From Luscinia megarhynchos (Eukaryota > Chordata > Aves > Passeriformes > Turdidae), in assembly GCA_034336665.1 (NCBI GenBank), contig CM067572.1:241786-305785 (forward strand): a DNA stretch of 64,000 nucleotides, written 5' to 3'. Under the pieces are notes generated by a model. It made no database searches, was not told the DNA's origin, and worked only from the letters and a program-made list of their open reading frames with translations. Within the stretch, counting starts at the first letter, position 1. Each line of letters starts with the position of its first letter. The translations under genes were made by a program, and so were the position numbers. Of this stretch, positions 23,301-38,300 are shown piece by piece.

Positions 23301-26300
23301 TGGATGGAGAGAGCACCTCAGCAGAGGTTCAGGCTGCAGGTTTAATGCAGGCCTGTGCTGGCTGGAGCATTGGCTGCTGCTGTGTCTGAGAAAGCAGCTG
23401 CTGTGCTTTGCTGCAAGGAAAGGCTGTGCTTTGGAAACCTGTGCTGGTTCTGATTCAAGTGCTGAACGACTGACAAGAATAAGCTTAAACTTTTAAAATT
23501 TACTTGCAGTTTGCCTGCCTTAAGAGAATTGCTAACCTGGCTGACAAACTGCCTTGTGCAATTAAGGTTATATTTCAAGCTGGTGGATTTTTTCACCACT
23601 CAGTGTTTTTTTGAGAAGATGATTTGTCTGGTGTTTAATCATTCTGTTGATTCATGTATCAGAAAGAAAGGAATGCATTTTTCATTTGTTTTTCATAGCT
23701 TCTAATAGTTAATGTAAATTGTGGTAGTGAACATTATTATCTGTGGCAAGTGAATCACTTCTGTTTAAAGATAGAGAAAAACTTGTCCTGCTTATTCAAA
23801 TTAGGGGCATCTAACTTTGTGTGGCACTCTAGTGAGTCAGTTCTTGGTGCTCTTACCAGAACTGTGATTTTTAAAGTTAGTTTTCTAGTTTAGTCCTTGA
23901 ACTTGCCAACTTGCAGTGGTGCTTTGCATGGTGTTCATGTCTGAAGAGGCTTTTTCAGACACTTTGCTATGAGAACAATGGGTAAGAAATGGAAATGGTG
24001 CCTGAATGCAGTGTACTCTTTTTGACAGGCCATGCTGTGGTGTTCAGTAGAGAAATGAATGTCTGGTTATCAGTGAAGGAGTGTCATTTGTCAGCTTCTG
24101 CCCTGGGTGATAAAAGTGCTGTGTGCTGGGTTGTCAGAAAGCCAGCAGCACACATGGGGTGAGTCTCTCCCAGCTGGGAAGGTGATCCTGGTAAGCCAGG
24201 AGAGCTTCCCTAAATGGACCTAGACCTCATACACTCCGTAGGAGATAGGTACAGAGCAGATCAAAGGTTATTCCTTGCTTCTCTCAAGCAGTGGCCTGAC
24301 TTCCGCTGGCTTCAGACAAAGAAAGGTGAGAATGAAAACCTAGCAGCTTGTTCAGGCTGTTTTACTACTTGGTTCTATTTGCTTTTCTCTCTGAGAAGGC
24401 TTTAAGGTAAAGCTGTCTCCTGCTTGTCTGCTGTTCTATTCTTGCTCCTCCTTTTTTCCCTCTTTCCAGCCGTTGAAATCATGCTGCTACTCCCATGGGC
24501 TTTGCCCAGCTGCCTTATCTACTGGAATCAGTGCTGAAATAGTTAATGAAGACCTTCAAGTGTCGTTATTAGGCTGGGGGTTGACACTGATAAAGCCATT
24601 AAGGCACAGAGGGAGCTGATACATCATGAGTCACGGTTTGTGCTGGCAGGTCCAGGAAGTCAGCACACAGCTCAGTTCAGAGAGGTTACTTGGTGGTCAT
24701 AGCAGCTATAAATCTGTGGAAAGCATTTCTCTCTGTCTTCCTTACTGAGAATGTGTAACATTCCCTGAAAGGGGGCTCAGGGTGTAGGCAGGTATCTTCT
24801 GGCACCTTCAGTTCTACTTCAGTATTTGCACATACTTGAAGCTTCACAGACTTGTGTAGGTCATTCTCCTGTAGCCATCTTCTAAAACAGTTGACTCATC
24901 AAGGAGTAGTGTATAGCTCTCCATACCCTGGATTTATCTGGAAAGTTGCTCACCACTCTGAATATGAAGAGGAACTATTTTAAAGGTAAAATAGTTAAGA
25001 TGGAAATAATTTGAAAGCAGCATGTCAGCAATACAGTAAACATGATGCAAAAATTGGTCAGTTCATGTATTTCTGAAGAAAGGGTTTTTGTATTCTGTCT
25101 TATAGTCTGCTGTTTTAAATTAAACATCATCTAAGGTTATCAGGGGTGGAGGTGATCTAGCCTGATATATAAAGAGAACTATGTTTATAGTTTAGTTTCT
25201 TCCAAGCCATTGCCCAAAGACTTTTAATTTCCTGTTCCCATAGCCCAGTACACTTTGACAGTAGTCTATTAAAAACTGTGGTTTCTTGCATTGACCTGAT
25301 GAATAGTGAAGAATCAGTTAATTGGAAAGTCTTGTCTGGCAGAGGAAGAAAGGATGGATAGGTAGTCCAAAAGAATGAAAAAGAAAAAAAGCCTTTGGTG
25401 TGTCACACCTTTCTTGAAAAGCAAAGCCAGTATTTCAGTTGATGTGTCCAAATTTCTAAGCTGTTAAAAAGGAAAAATGGTTGTGTGAAAGTTATGAAAT
25501 GTTTGCAGCATAGCACAGTATTATTTTCTTTTTCTCTTTAATTGTGGCTGCAAATAAAGTAAACTGCAGCAGTATTAAAGGATGGGGGCACTAGTACTGA
25601 GGCAGTGTGGATATTGCTGCCTCAAACAGGGAGCCTGAAAAATACTAATTGTGTAAAAACACAATTAGAACTAGGTCTCAAAATTGCTCAGACTCTTCTT
25701 TTGTTGAACTTCAGCACTAGTGCTAATTATTTTGGAGGAAGGGCAGTTAGAGCACCTGAAAGGATTTTGGTATCTGTGTGTGTCAGCTTCTCTGCTTACC
25801 CTTATGCCCATGTATACACAAATTTTTAATTGACAGGCAGAATATTTCATCTGGCTTAATAACTTTATTTTGGCTCTTGGGGAAAAAGAAATATGTTTCT
25901 TCTGTTAAAAGAACGTTACTGAGAAAGCTTGTTCAAGCCTCCTACACGTTTGGCAGAGTTTTGGGGTGAGATATTGCTGGGGCTGCTGGACAAGGAGCAG
26001 AGCATAGATCATTTTGCAGAGATAAGTGAGCGGCCGAGCTGTTCCGGCTGGATTCCAGGAACTCTGATGAATGGCTGCAATTGTGAGCTGGCAGCTCTGG
26101 CAGCAGAGCTGCTGAGAACCCGATTGTGCAGGCTCTGCAGCCTGCCCCAGCTCTGCTAAATCACACCTTTGTGTGCAGCACGGGCTCGGGGGGAGCTGTG
26201 CTCCTGAGACCGTGCCCATCGTGTGAGGACAGAGCTGGCCATGGCATCGCTTAGTGCTGCCCTGGCTGCATGCTTTATTGTGCTCCTGAAGGAAACAGTG

Positions 26301-29300
26301 AGTTTAATGCAATTCAAGTATCATGTACCAGTATGTATTTGCAGAAGTTCTCACCTTCCTTCACCTTGCTCATAGGCTTTGTAGGGGTTTGAGCTGTCCT
26401 GCAGCTGCAGACTTGTTCTCAGCCTCCTCCTGAAGGGCTGTGTTTGCCAGTGTGTGGAAGCAGGTGGGGTGAAACCTGGACAGACAGGCTCCAGAGGAGC
26501 CTGAAGGAGAACCTTCAGTTTGACACACAGCTGGAAAATGAGCTGGCACCTCTGGGGTGGTGCTGCAGCTCGAGGCAGCAAACAGTGGTTAATGCAAAGA
26601 AACTCCAGTTGGTTGTGTTCACTGCTTGCTGTACTTTCTATAACAGAAATTACCACAGCACTGCATGAGTTTCTGGCTGGTAGAAAGCCTTTTGCAGTAG
26701 TGCAAGAACAAAGCTGTGGTTACCTGTTTGACAGTGCTGTCTCCCAGTTTAAACATTCAAATGCCTTTGTTAAGGAGGAGCCAATACATTCTCAAAATTA
26801 ATGAGGTCCAAGTGTTTCAGATGAGTTATTAAAAGGAGGAAATGGGGAAAACATTTGAAAGAAATTCACAGTGATACTGTTCAGTTTGTTTTGAGCTGTA
26901 GTGACCAGCCCTGACAGGAGAGGTTCCCTATACCTCAGACTCCCAAGTGTTCTGCTCAGCTGCTGGGGGTTCATTTTTTCCTCATCTCCTGTAGAAGAGT
27001 GCAAGTGTTCCATAGCTGATTTCTGAATGCTGAAATCTCTGTTTGGCAGAAATAACAGCATATGTTTTATGGAAGCTATTTTAAACTTCTTGTACAAAGC
27101 TGAATATTGAAGTATTTGGATGTTTTGAGAAAGCAGGACTACCAAACTGTTCTCAGACTCCAGAAGGGCTGGAAGTTCTCTGAGGCTGCATTTTTATGGG
27201 AGATGCTGATAATTTTTATGGCTTCAGGTGACACTATAGTAAAGGGAAGTTGCTCCCTGTTACTGTACTGGATGTTTGAGTTTCAGCCTGGAGCATGTTG
27301 AGGCTGTATATTAATTTTCCTTCTTTAAAGCTGGCAATTGGCAGTTTCTGCTGCTCAGGAGAAGGGCAAACCTTATTTGTGTTTTATGTGTCAGCAATGA
27401 TTCCTTAAGAAACTGCTGTGAGACTTCCTCCTGCTAAAGTGCATCTGGATGGCTCTGTTCAATAAATCTAAATTGTCAGGCACAGGTGTCTGCTTTTATT
27501 CCTATATTTGACAAAGTATAGAGAGAGAAGTATTTATAGTAACTGCTAAAGCCACTGTCTTCTGAGAAGATTGTCCAGACGTAAGAGGTCACTTGAAGTG
27601 CAGAGTAAGGTTGTACTTTCATTCCTCTTGAAAATTATTCCATCTTTAAACTTCACACTTCATAAACACAAATGTGTATTAAGTGCCAGGAAATCTTTGC
27701 CTTATGGGGTAATCTATTTTTACTCAGGCAGGGCAGGTGAATTACTTGGCCATGTGAAGGACAGCTGGATGCTTGTATTAATTTTCTTTGTCAAGCAAAG
27801 CAAAATTAGTCCAAGAGTGTGCATATCAGTTCTCCCTTTGAGGCTGGGAAGGATGGTTTGGATTGTGACAGGTTGCTGGAGTGCTTTTGTCAGTGCAGAG
27901 AGAGGGCAGAAGTATTCCTTAGTGCCCTGGGGAGGGGTCAGCTGCCTGTGGCACTGCCAGCTGGCAGCTTGGTGCACGCTGGCGGCTCCAGAGGCTCTGG
28001 GGGCCTGGCACAGGCTGCAGGTGTGCCTCCTGCAGGGATCCCCCCCGTGCTGCACTTCGGCAGGAGGGCAGAGTCCTGCCCTGAGCCTGGGAGGGGTCTC
28101 TGTGCCAGCTGTGCCAGGAGATGGGATACTGCTTCCCGTGAAGTGTCTGAGGCTTTTGCACCCATCCCTGGCAGATTTAACATCCAATACAGGATGGGCA
28201 GAAATGAGGCTTAAAAAACTCTGCTTGCTTCTCCATCAGGTTACTTTGGCTATTTTTGTAGGGGTGTAGATGAGAACTCCTGGGAATGTCTCCTATGTGG
28301 AACACTCTAAATACCTTGACCAACCCTACAAATGCATTTTTAAAATACTTTTTCTGTAAACCAAGTGATGAGCACTCACTGACAGCACAGGCTGGCCTGA
28401 AACTTGAGTGGTAGAGACTTTGTAAATGGTGTGGGAAGGCAGACAGATTTATAATATACTGTGTAAATAACCATGCCATACATGGCCTAGGATCTAATAT
28501 ACTTTTTAAAGCTAAGTGTAATTTGAAACGTTAGCTCATAGATGCATTCCTGAGCATTATCACGAGTAGGACAGGTGGGATTTGTCCGAGTCTGCTTGAA
28601 ACTATTTTATCCATTCTTTTTTTTCCCCCCAGAGATACTGAAATATTTTGTTGTCAAAATACCAGGAGCCATTTGTATTTATAGAAGGCTGAAATAGCTG
28701 AAAGCGTTGTCACTGCAATTTAGTGGGAGGAAAAAAATAAATTCTCGTTTTAGTGTGGTTTTATTTGGGTATGAGTGTTCAAGCCCTGTTCCACTGTGCA
28801 GGGCCTTTCACCAGAAATCACAGGCAGCTTTACCTTCATCCCTGTGTTTGATAAAATCAGGTGTTGTGGGCATCACTGGCAGCAGGAGCCTGATTATCTT
28901 CAATAACATACAAATACATGCCTTTTCTTTACCAGCCATACTGTATGAAACTCAGTATTTTTGGGGAGGTTTGCAGATTTTTGGATCTATAATGCAATGC
29001 TAGCAAATGTGGATCTTTTTATTTAGTGTTTGGCTCCCTCCTTTATGCCAGCATACCAGGGCCTGCTGGGGAGGAGCACTCAGAGCTTGCTCTCTGGAAT
29101 GGGGATCATTTACAGGAGAGTATCATGGCTTGTTGAGACCATGGCTGCTATTTTCAATAAGACTTTGTTTGCTTTTGGGTTTTTTTGGTTGGTTTTATTT
29201 TTTTAAACTTGTCTCAATTCATTCAAACTTGGATAATATTGGTGAGTTTTTCTTGGCTTTTCTTGAAAGCAACTTGGTAGAGGCAAGAATCCCTGACTAG

Positions 29301-32300
29301 ATCAGGCAGACTTTTTCTGCATTGTTGTTATCGCTAATAATCAATAAGTTTCTCTCTGAAAATGTGATTTGCTGCAGGTTTTTTTGCCTGGAAGCCCAGC
29401 TGTACATCATGGGAACTGCTTTGTTCTGTATCCTCCCTCCCAGAGCTGAAGGTTGACTGTATCCAGTGAGAAGACAAATCATTAGTACAAGAAGCCTTAC
29501 ACTTGCTACATGTTCTGATTTAAGAACAGAAGCACTCACTTTAGTCCTCACACAGTTTGGGAGATGATGTAATTAAGGTTCAGCCTGGCTGCCAGCCTTC
29601 ACAGAAGAGCTGTGCTTCATTAGCAGGTGCTGTTAATTAACGTGTCTGCAGCAGTGCTGGGGCAGGAGGAGCAGGGGCCTTGTGCACCTGCCTGGGACAG
29701 GTGTGGAGGATGGAAAGGGCCATCCCTGCCTCCTGGAAACCATAAAGCAGCGGTGGCTACAGGTGTGTGCAGCACTCCTGAGGCTTGGGGACAGTCTGTG
29801 GGGCCCAAGAGAGCTGCACTCCAGAGATCTGAGCTGCAGCTGTTGAGATGAGGAGTAAGAAGATACTTAGGAGATTGTTGTATTCTTTCTGTGATTAGTA
29901 TTAAATAGTCATACTGGAATTCACTATTTGAGCTCTTCAGCAAAGCTCCTTCAGAAATAGGATATGGTTATTATCCAGTACAGTTAATAGTGAAACATTG
30001 TTAATTATTTATTATTTATTAAAATCACATAATTACGTAAAACAAGTAATAGCATTGGTAGGGGTTGAAAAATACTCCTGGTGTTGTTTTTAAATACTCA
30101 AGCCCACCCAGAGCAGGGGAAGGTTGATGTCAGTCTTTCAACAGAGCAGTGAAATCCCATTAAATCCATTCTGGTGTTAGAGAGCCACTGTCTCAGAAAC
30201 TGTCATCTGGGTTGGTCATTGAGTCAGCCTTTCCTCTTATCTGCAGCTAGAATCCACCTAAAATGGATGTTAAAGCTTTGAGTTCTTGCTGATCTTTCAG
30301 GGTACATATAGTAAGTATAATGGCTTTAAGGAACTTTGTGAACAGAACATGCAATCAAACACATCACTTCAGAGCTTGAGATGTTCCCTCCCTTAATTTT
30401 GCAGTGACTCCCTCACATTTAGTCCTCAGTTTTCTCCTGCAAACTTTGTCCTCCAGTTACTGTTCTGTAGATTGAGTCTTATGAGAGAAAACTGATTCAA
30501 AGTTGCAGCTGCTTTAAATAGAAGGTTCTAAAAATAAAGTGAAATATCTTTTAAAAGGAGAAGGATGGAGAAGGAATTCTGTTACTAGTGTAAACATCAT
30601 CTCAAAATGCCATAAACTGTGCTGTGAGTTCCCTGATAAACTGTGATCAAGTGAGCATCAAGTCCCTGGTCTGGATCCCACGTGAGCCCTGCCAAGTGCT
30701 GTGATTTGGGACCAGCTGTGATGAGTCCCCCTTGCAGATCACAGTCAGCACCCCAGTCAGCAAACAGCCTTTTTTGGGGGAGCACTGGGAACTGAAAACT
30801 CCCTTGGATTTGAAACTCTTCTGGCTAAAGGTACATCCAGTCTTTTAGAAAGTTCAGGCCCTGAGGAGGGGTTTGTTTGTTGTCCTTCAGTGCACAGACA
30901 CACGGTGTGTGGTGAGCTCTCTTGAGCTCAGACTGCATGCTTACCTTGCTGCTGGCTCTCTTGCCCATTCAGTAGCAGCTGTGGTGTTAAAGAAGGCTCA
31001 GTATGTTTGTTTGCTGATTCCATCTTCAAGGTATCTTTGAATCACTTCCTTCTCCAAATGCTTGATTCACTTCTGTCTCTGTAGCAGTAACACAGATGCA
31101 CGAAAGTTCCACTGGTGTGCTTCCTTTGATAAATGTGCCTGGAGAGCACTGGGCAGAATGCTCAGCTCCTCTATCTCTGTGCACAGGATGGGAATTGGAA
31201 GGTTGCTGTAGCCTTCCCCATCCTGCTGATGCATTACTGCAGGATTAAGACCTTACTTCTAGGATCAGGGTTATGAGAATGGGCAGGCATATATCCTTCT
31301 GGAGGGCTGGTACCCAAACCTGGCCATGGAATTGAAGCTAAGGGCTCAGGCTGAATAAAGCAAGATTTCAGTTACTCTACATCCTGTGTAGAGGTGTGAC
31401 ACCCTTAAAAGGCTTTTATGTTTTTAATTCTGTCTAGATCCATTTCTGTGGAATTGCAGTCAGCTGCTCATGTTTTGTACTTGTGCAGCTAGCTGATTAT
31501 TGCTGCCAGAGCTTACTGCTTCCCCCTTATCCTTATTGAATGGCATCCTTTTTATTTCAGACCATTGCTCCAGTTGAGCAAGTTCTTCCTGAGTTCTATT
31601 CCTGCTGTGCAGAGTGCTTGCAGATCATCTGCAGGTATATGGTCTGTAGCCACTGCCCAAGTGGTGGATTAGAGTATGCCATACCCACTTGGAGGAGAGA
31701 GAGCCCTGATGAGTGAATGATCCCTCCGTGGAGCCCTTGGGGAGCCACGTGTACAGAGCCAGTGGGGGCCTGGCTTTGTTGAGCCAAGCTCTTACCAACA
31801 AAAATGTCATGCAAGGTGGCATTGAAAGCTCAACTCATTTTATGACATGGTCACACCTCCTGTGGCTTTCTATATGAGACCTGTTAATTGTTCTCAGAAG
31901 GAATTGTGGTTGGAGTGAGCTTCTGTAAAGGTCACCCATGTGTGCTTGCTGCTGTCTGGGTAATAAATATGTGCTTCTGTTCTTGTTTGGTTTTCCTTAG
32001 AGGCATCGAGCAGGGATTGTGTGACCTATTGTTTTCATGTTCTTCAAAGACAGGTGCTTAGGTCATGAGAATGTTTAGCATCATTCCTGTTCTCTAACCT
32101 AAAGGAAATAACTCTGTGAGGTTGAGAGAGAACTGTCTGAGGTGGTATAAATTTTATATTTGGGGGAAAATGCTGTATTTTTTTACTATATTTTTCTTGT
32201 GTTCTTGTTGTTGTTGCCCTCAATTGCTGAGGTTGGTCAGTATTTTGAAGATTGAAACTTGATCCTGAACAATGATGTTACTGTTTGTTTCAAAGGGGGT

Positions 32301-35300
32301 TGCTGCTAAAAAGGCATCTGTGTGGCAGGCTCTGTGCATGGGGCTGATAGCCAGTCCAAAGCCAGTATCATTACTTGAACCAAAAGGCATTTATCTGTAT
32401 ACTTGATGATTTGCCAGCTTTCACAGGCATGGTTTCTAGCAAACAGGGCTCTCAAGGATGAAGGTTTGTATTTGGCATATTGTCCTGAAGAATGGCAGTG
32501 GGAGGATACACTTCCAACTGTGACCTGAGCCTTGGGATGAGGTCTAAGCCTCCCTTTTAAAGGGACAGCTGAGTCTCCTGGGCATTCAGAGAGCTGAGTA
32601 AGTTCTTCTTTAAATTTGGATCCAATTTTCTGTTGCATGAAAACTGTTCTTAGAAACCAGAGCAAGGGAGTAAATTGTGAATATTGGCATTCATGAGCTT
32701 TTAAAGGACATAAATGCAGTATGTATTGTAGCACTTGTTTATGGAGACATAGAGGCATTTTTGGCCACTTGAGACAGACTTTTGGATGTTTAAGCATACT
32801 GAACTAGTTGTCTGTCATAGTCTGAGAATGAAATTCAGCCCGTGTACCCTTGGGGATGGAGGAAAAGTTCTGGGGCACCTTCTGTGGAAGGGCAGGTGGT
32901 TGCTCTTTCTCTGGGCCAGCATCTGGGATATTGCTGGCCTGTCTGGCTCTGGGTCCCACTGTCCCAGTCTGCCAAGGACTGGGGCTGAGTCTTGACCTCA
33001 GAGCTGGCAGCCAGCCAGGGAGGAGACAGGCAATCTGCTTTTCTGGTCCAGGCTGTCCCTGCACGCACCTAGGGCAGTGTCAGGAGGCCTTGGGGGCCCC
33101 AGCTGTGGCACAGCAGCAGCAGGTGAGGTTTTCCTGCTCCTGTAAGCTGTTTTCTCAGTTGTTTCTGCAAACAGAAAGGCATTTTTAGGCATTCTCTAAC
33201 CTCTCACTGTTTCTTATGGTTATTGCAGATGCCTCAGCAGGCTGAAACTCTCATATTAGTTCAGATCTGCATGTGAGGCATCATTCGATGCTGCCTCTGT
33301 GGATTTGCTTTTCCTGTTTAGGTTCACACACCCCATTAATTATTTTTAAAATATATAGCTGTGGAGTAGAAAAGGTTCTCTTACTTGTCTGAGGTAATGC
33401 AAAAGCAATTTCAACAGTAGGGGTTACAAATGAGAATCTAATAAGGAAAGTTTTTCCATATCTTTTCAGATGCTTGTTTAAAAATAGTACAGAAATATAG
33501 AGCATAGAGGGTATCAACATAAAAATAGACTATATGGAATACATGCTGTTTGGTTATAAACCACTTTTTATACCTAGCAGTAGCAACTTGGCTTTATATC
33601 CTACAAGTAAATTTGGAAGTTTCTATTTGCAGCCTCATTCTGTGGAAGGCACTGTGCATGCTCTGACAGCTGCATTAGAAAGAGAGCCCTGGCCTGGGCC
33701 TTCCTTTCAGCAAAGGAGCGTCTCTTGTTCTGCAGGTGCCAGTTGTTTTCCACATGTGAAGTCCTGTTACACAAATGTCCTTTAGCTATTGTGTTGCTCT
33801 TCCTGTAATTACTTGTTGAGTTGTGTGCAGAGCTTTAGGAAAATGGGGATGTTACCAGCATAGGAGGATGGTGTTTATCAGTTTCCATCAAGCAACTTCT
33901 CTAACAGGTTTTAAGCTAAATTCCAGACTCGCGTGAATTTTTTTTTGAAGGGTTCGGTGCTGAAGGGGGGAAAAAGAGTGACAGACTCTTTAAACTCAGA
34001 TATTTCCTGATCATTGCTGATACACAAATACCAGCATCCTTGCAAGATTTTTGGTATACACCTGCCATGAGAATTGAATTATTTCTGATTCTGTGGTGTT
34101 TTCGTTTTTTGTGATTTTTACTACGCAGTAATTGTACTTCTGTTGAAATAAAGTAACTTGAATTCAGTTGTTTCTAGAAGTGGCCCCTGAGCTGTGCTGT
34201 GCGTGGCCAGGGCTCACCTGCCCTTGCCCTGTCACCCCTGGCAGGGGGAGGTGGGGAGGTGTCGGGAAGGTGCTCACAGAGGTCGCTGACATTCCATTTT
34301 CTGTTCCTAGCTGGGTCTGTTCCTCAGGTGTACCTTGTTGTGTCGTAGTTGGAAAGGGCACATTGAGCTCCCCAAGTCCCCTTGAGGAGTGATGTGGTGT
34401 GAGTATAAAGCAGGCAGTTGGGTAGGATGGGAACACTGGGTGCTGTATGCAGAGGCAGTTTGGGATGTACCAAAAATGGGAACGGTGTCTCTTGGGTTCA
34501 GGTGTGTTTGGCATTAGGGTGGTGGTCAGCTAGGCTGTACAGCAGGACAGCAGATGTCTCACTGTTGGCCTCACAGTCTCATCTTTGTGCAGGAGCAGCT
34601 TGATATAGCCTGAAAATCCATAGGGCTGGAGAATTTCTGTTTTGGGTCCTCGTGTCCTTAATGCAAACCCATAGAAACAGTAGGGCCTTTCAGACATTAG
34701 TTTAACCTGTCTGGACAGCTAACTCACTTTGTAATGCTGGTTGAATGAAGAGAGTTGGTGTTTTTCTATGTACCATGTTCAATGTGTCTGTCTGATTCTT
34801 GGATCTCATAGGAATCCGTCAGCTGCATTCTACCAAGCGTTCCATTTCAGCAAGTTTCAGGAGCCAAAGGCCACCGGGGATAGGTATGGCTGCTTGAGTA
34901 TGGAATGCACACAGCTGGGGTCTGCATGGGCTGCTTTGCACTATGCAGTGTCTCATTGGTTTTGTTTGCACAGAACTGCTGCCTGTGTTCAGAGCTCCAC
35001 ACCTGGAGAGGTGAAAGTGCTCGTGGAAGTGAAGTATTTGTTCTGAAACAGAAAACTAAACTCTGAAACGTGACATGGCCTTTTTTCTTCCTCCTTCCAT
35101 TATGCATGTATCATACATGATGTGTGAGCTCAGAGTTTAATGCTAGTTAGCTCCTAGCCGACTTTTGCCAAAATATTTACAGTTTCCTTTCCAAAAGAGG
35201 AAACTTTTTGGCATTGAGTCCTGTATCAGAAAACACATTGTGAAAATATTACATTTAAACACAATTTTGGCAAAGTTAAGATATTTATATCTTTAAACCA

Positions 35301-38300
35301 GGAAAATAAGCTTTCTGGCTTACTTTCATTCTGTTCAAGCAAAGCTGGATGGGGAACATAGGTGAACTGTGACAAGGACAAAGTCATTCTCCACAGTTAG
35401 CATTGAACTCGTGGTGAGAAACTGCAGTGAAGTGCAACAGTCTTATCTGGCATGGATAGGACTTGAGGGAGCTGCATTACTAATTCATCACTAGCTGCAA
35501 ACTCTTTCTTTCTTGTGCTTTAATGATTTTGAAGGATTTTGTCAGCATTAAGTCAAATCCTAGTGATGATGTGATTTAATGCCTTGTGCTGCTCTGGCTT
35601 GTCAAAACTTCTGCTTAACAAGCTGTGTAGAATGTAAATTTTGTTTGGCTGTTGAAGTATTGATAACCATTTCATCACTGTCCTGGCTGTATTTGACTTG
35701 AAAGGCTTCTCAACTTGCACAGCTCAACTGAATCCTTTAAACTTTGCTTGGCAACTGCACAATGATGAAGGTTGTAAGTAATGCTGAGTGTCCTGCTCTT
35801 TTTAAAAAATTACTTTGTATTGCTGGGGTGCTGGCGTTAAGCTCAGTTTCCAAGCACATCTTCCTTTTTCAGCAGAAAGTTGGACAAATGTATGTTTTTT
35901 GCTTTAAGCTCTGGATGATGCCACTTCCCTGTATTTATGGAACAGAGTTGGTATTTAGGTTTCAAGGACTTTGTTATTTCGCTGGAACAAACTTCAGGGC
36001 TTAGAATACACATTTATTTTGTAGACCAGAAGGTCACTTTGTGGTGAGCCTTTAGCTGTTTCTCCATTTTCATGCCTCAAAATAAGTCTTAAGATGAGGG
36101 AGCTAATTAGAAAAACCCTAAAATCAAATAATGAATTATTAAGATGGAGGCTTCACAAATCCAAGTTTTATGTATAGTGCCTGAAGCAAATGCTGGAAAT
36201 GTGGGATATAGAAGAACATTAAATTCATGTAGAAGAATGTAAATGGTTGCCTTTAAAATAACCTTGCATCTTTGCCAGTGAACACCTTGTGGTAAAAACA
36301 GGTGTTTGTGAGAACATAGAATGAAATTTATCAGGATTGATGCATGTTTTGAACTTACAATCCATTCAAATTGCAAAGTGTTTGACAAGATTTTGCAGTT
36401 CTGCATTTATACCCCAGTTACTGGATTTTAAGGGCACATCAGGCAGCTTTCCTTCACTGGATGGCTGAAACTGAGAAGCTGTCAGCTCTGAAGTTGCAGT
36501 GGAAGAGTGCCAGGGGTTCAGAGTGCTGCTGGCTGTGGGGCTGCAGACAGGGCTGCAGCAGGAACGTGCTCTGGGCTTCCTTTGTCACCTCTGGTCTGGG
36601 AGAGAAAGATCTCTGCTGTGCAAACAGTAAGCTCATGCACACTGCAGAGCACCAGCACCGTGAGTCTGCTGCTGGGCACTCTGAATTCCACTTTGCTCTT
36701 TCAGGAGGACTGTGAACCTGAGGGGCTTGGCTTAGGAGACACTGGTGCAAACTGGAAACCCTTCTGTGTAATTCTAGCATTTTTTTAACAAATCTGGGTT
36801 ATTCCCCTGTGAGTAGCTGTCTCTGGGGACCTGCTGAAGTCAGCACATGGTACTGCAGCAGAGAAGAAGAGATTGCTGAATTGCTGAGTGAATAGGAACT
36901 CCTTTATTTTCACTGACACGCTGTGGCAGGAGGAGTGAGTTGTGCTGGGGACACTGGAGCCAGCCTTGGGGAGATCCTGGTTGTCACTGACACTTCAGCA
37001 GGGATGTTTTCTTGCACACTGCTCACACAGGTGTTGCTGGAGGCCCAATCTTATGTGTTGGTCTTTTCTTTATATGGTTTAAGAAGGGGAATAGTGGCTT
37101 GTGTGAGTCTGGGAGATTGCACAGAAGGGTGCTGTACCAGCTTTAGGTGTACCAGCTTTATGGATCTAAAAAGCAAGAAAACTCCTGCATTCTGGGAGTC
37201 TTTTGAGAAGTAACTTGGTGTCAAGAAGTTCCTTAGGATAGTAGTATGCAGATAATCATTAATACAGCTGAACACAGAATGTTTAGTGTTACTGAAAAGC
37301 TTCAGAATTAGCTTACATCATCCAGTCAGTAGGATTTCAGTCTCATTTCAGTGTGAAACACGATTACCTAGTCTAGTGCTTGTCTGTGCCAAAGTAGGCT
37401 CTGTATAACTCATTCCTGGTGTATCCAGTATTGGCATCAAACACACATGTTGCTGAGGTCTGTGAAATACCAAAAAATGAACCACTGTGCTTTTTTTAAG
37501 CATACAGAATGAATTAAGCTGCAAATACCTTTGAAGTTTGATTCTTAGTCTTCTTTACCTAGATTTTGAGGTGAGTTTTGCAATTCAGAGTGTGTGTCTT
37601 GGAAGGATGATAGTTGTATCCAATGACACTAATGGTGAAAACGCTGCACTGAGTGCAGTGGCACTTGCTGGATTAATAATTGAAATGGATCCTAGTGCCC
37701 ATCAATATGAGGGGATGTTGAGGTTAAATTTTCCTGTGGCCATTAGCAAGTTAGCATTAAGACATGAGAAGCAGACAAGGCCTTGGTGTTGTGCAAGGAA
37801 GAGTTCTCAGCAGTAGCAAACACCACTTTCAGTGCAGGTCCGAGGCACAGCCCCATGGCACCTGCAGAGGAGAGAATTGCCCTGTCCCAGCCCAGGGGAG
37901 CACATGGCACTGCTGTTATCAGCTGTTCCAGGCACGCAGTGAGGTGATAAGAGCAGAGGCAGCACAAAGTGGCCACCAGCAGGCAGTGGGCTCTGGCAGA
38001 CTGAGCCAGCCCACGGCAGCACAGGAGGAGCAGCTGCCCATTCAATCTGGAGCATCCCAGCCAGACCTGTCCTTACCTCACACCCTCCCAGCCCCTGCTG
38101 GCTGCCAGGAAGGGCTGCCAGGGTTCAATCCTGCCAGCTCTGAGCCCCTGCAGCCATCATCAGCTCCCCCTCCTCCCGAACAGAAGTCAGAGAACTTCAG
38201 CTGAGAGAATTTCATAGGGAAAGCAAAAGTTACTGAGATTTTTTTAAACCATTGAAATGAGGATTTCTCTGGAAAATGGAGTTTTGTCTACCTGGTGTTT

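Noticed and set aside
31540..31640. Sequence slightly reminiscent of an old CR1 retroposon fragment
   Set aside because: I could not recall a matching CR1 segment with confidence, and there is no terminal octamer repeat or target duplication.
38122..38132. GGTTCAATCC resembling a tRNA B box
   Set aside because: One base short of the consensus, with no A box upstream and no cloverleaf that I could draw.
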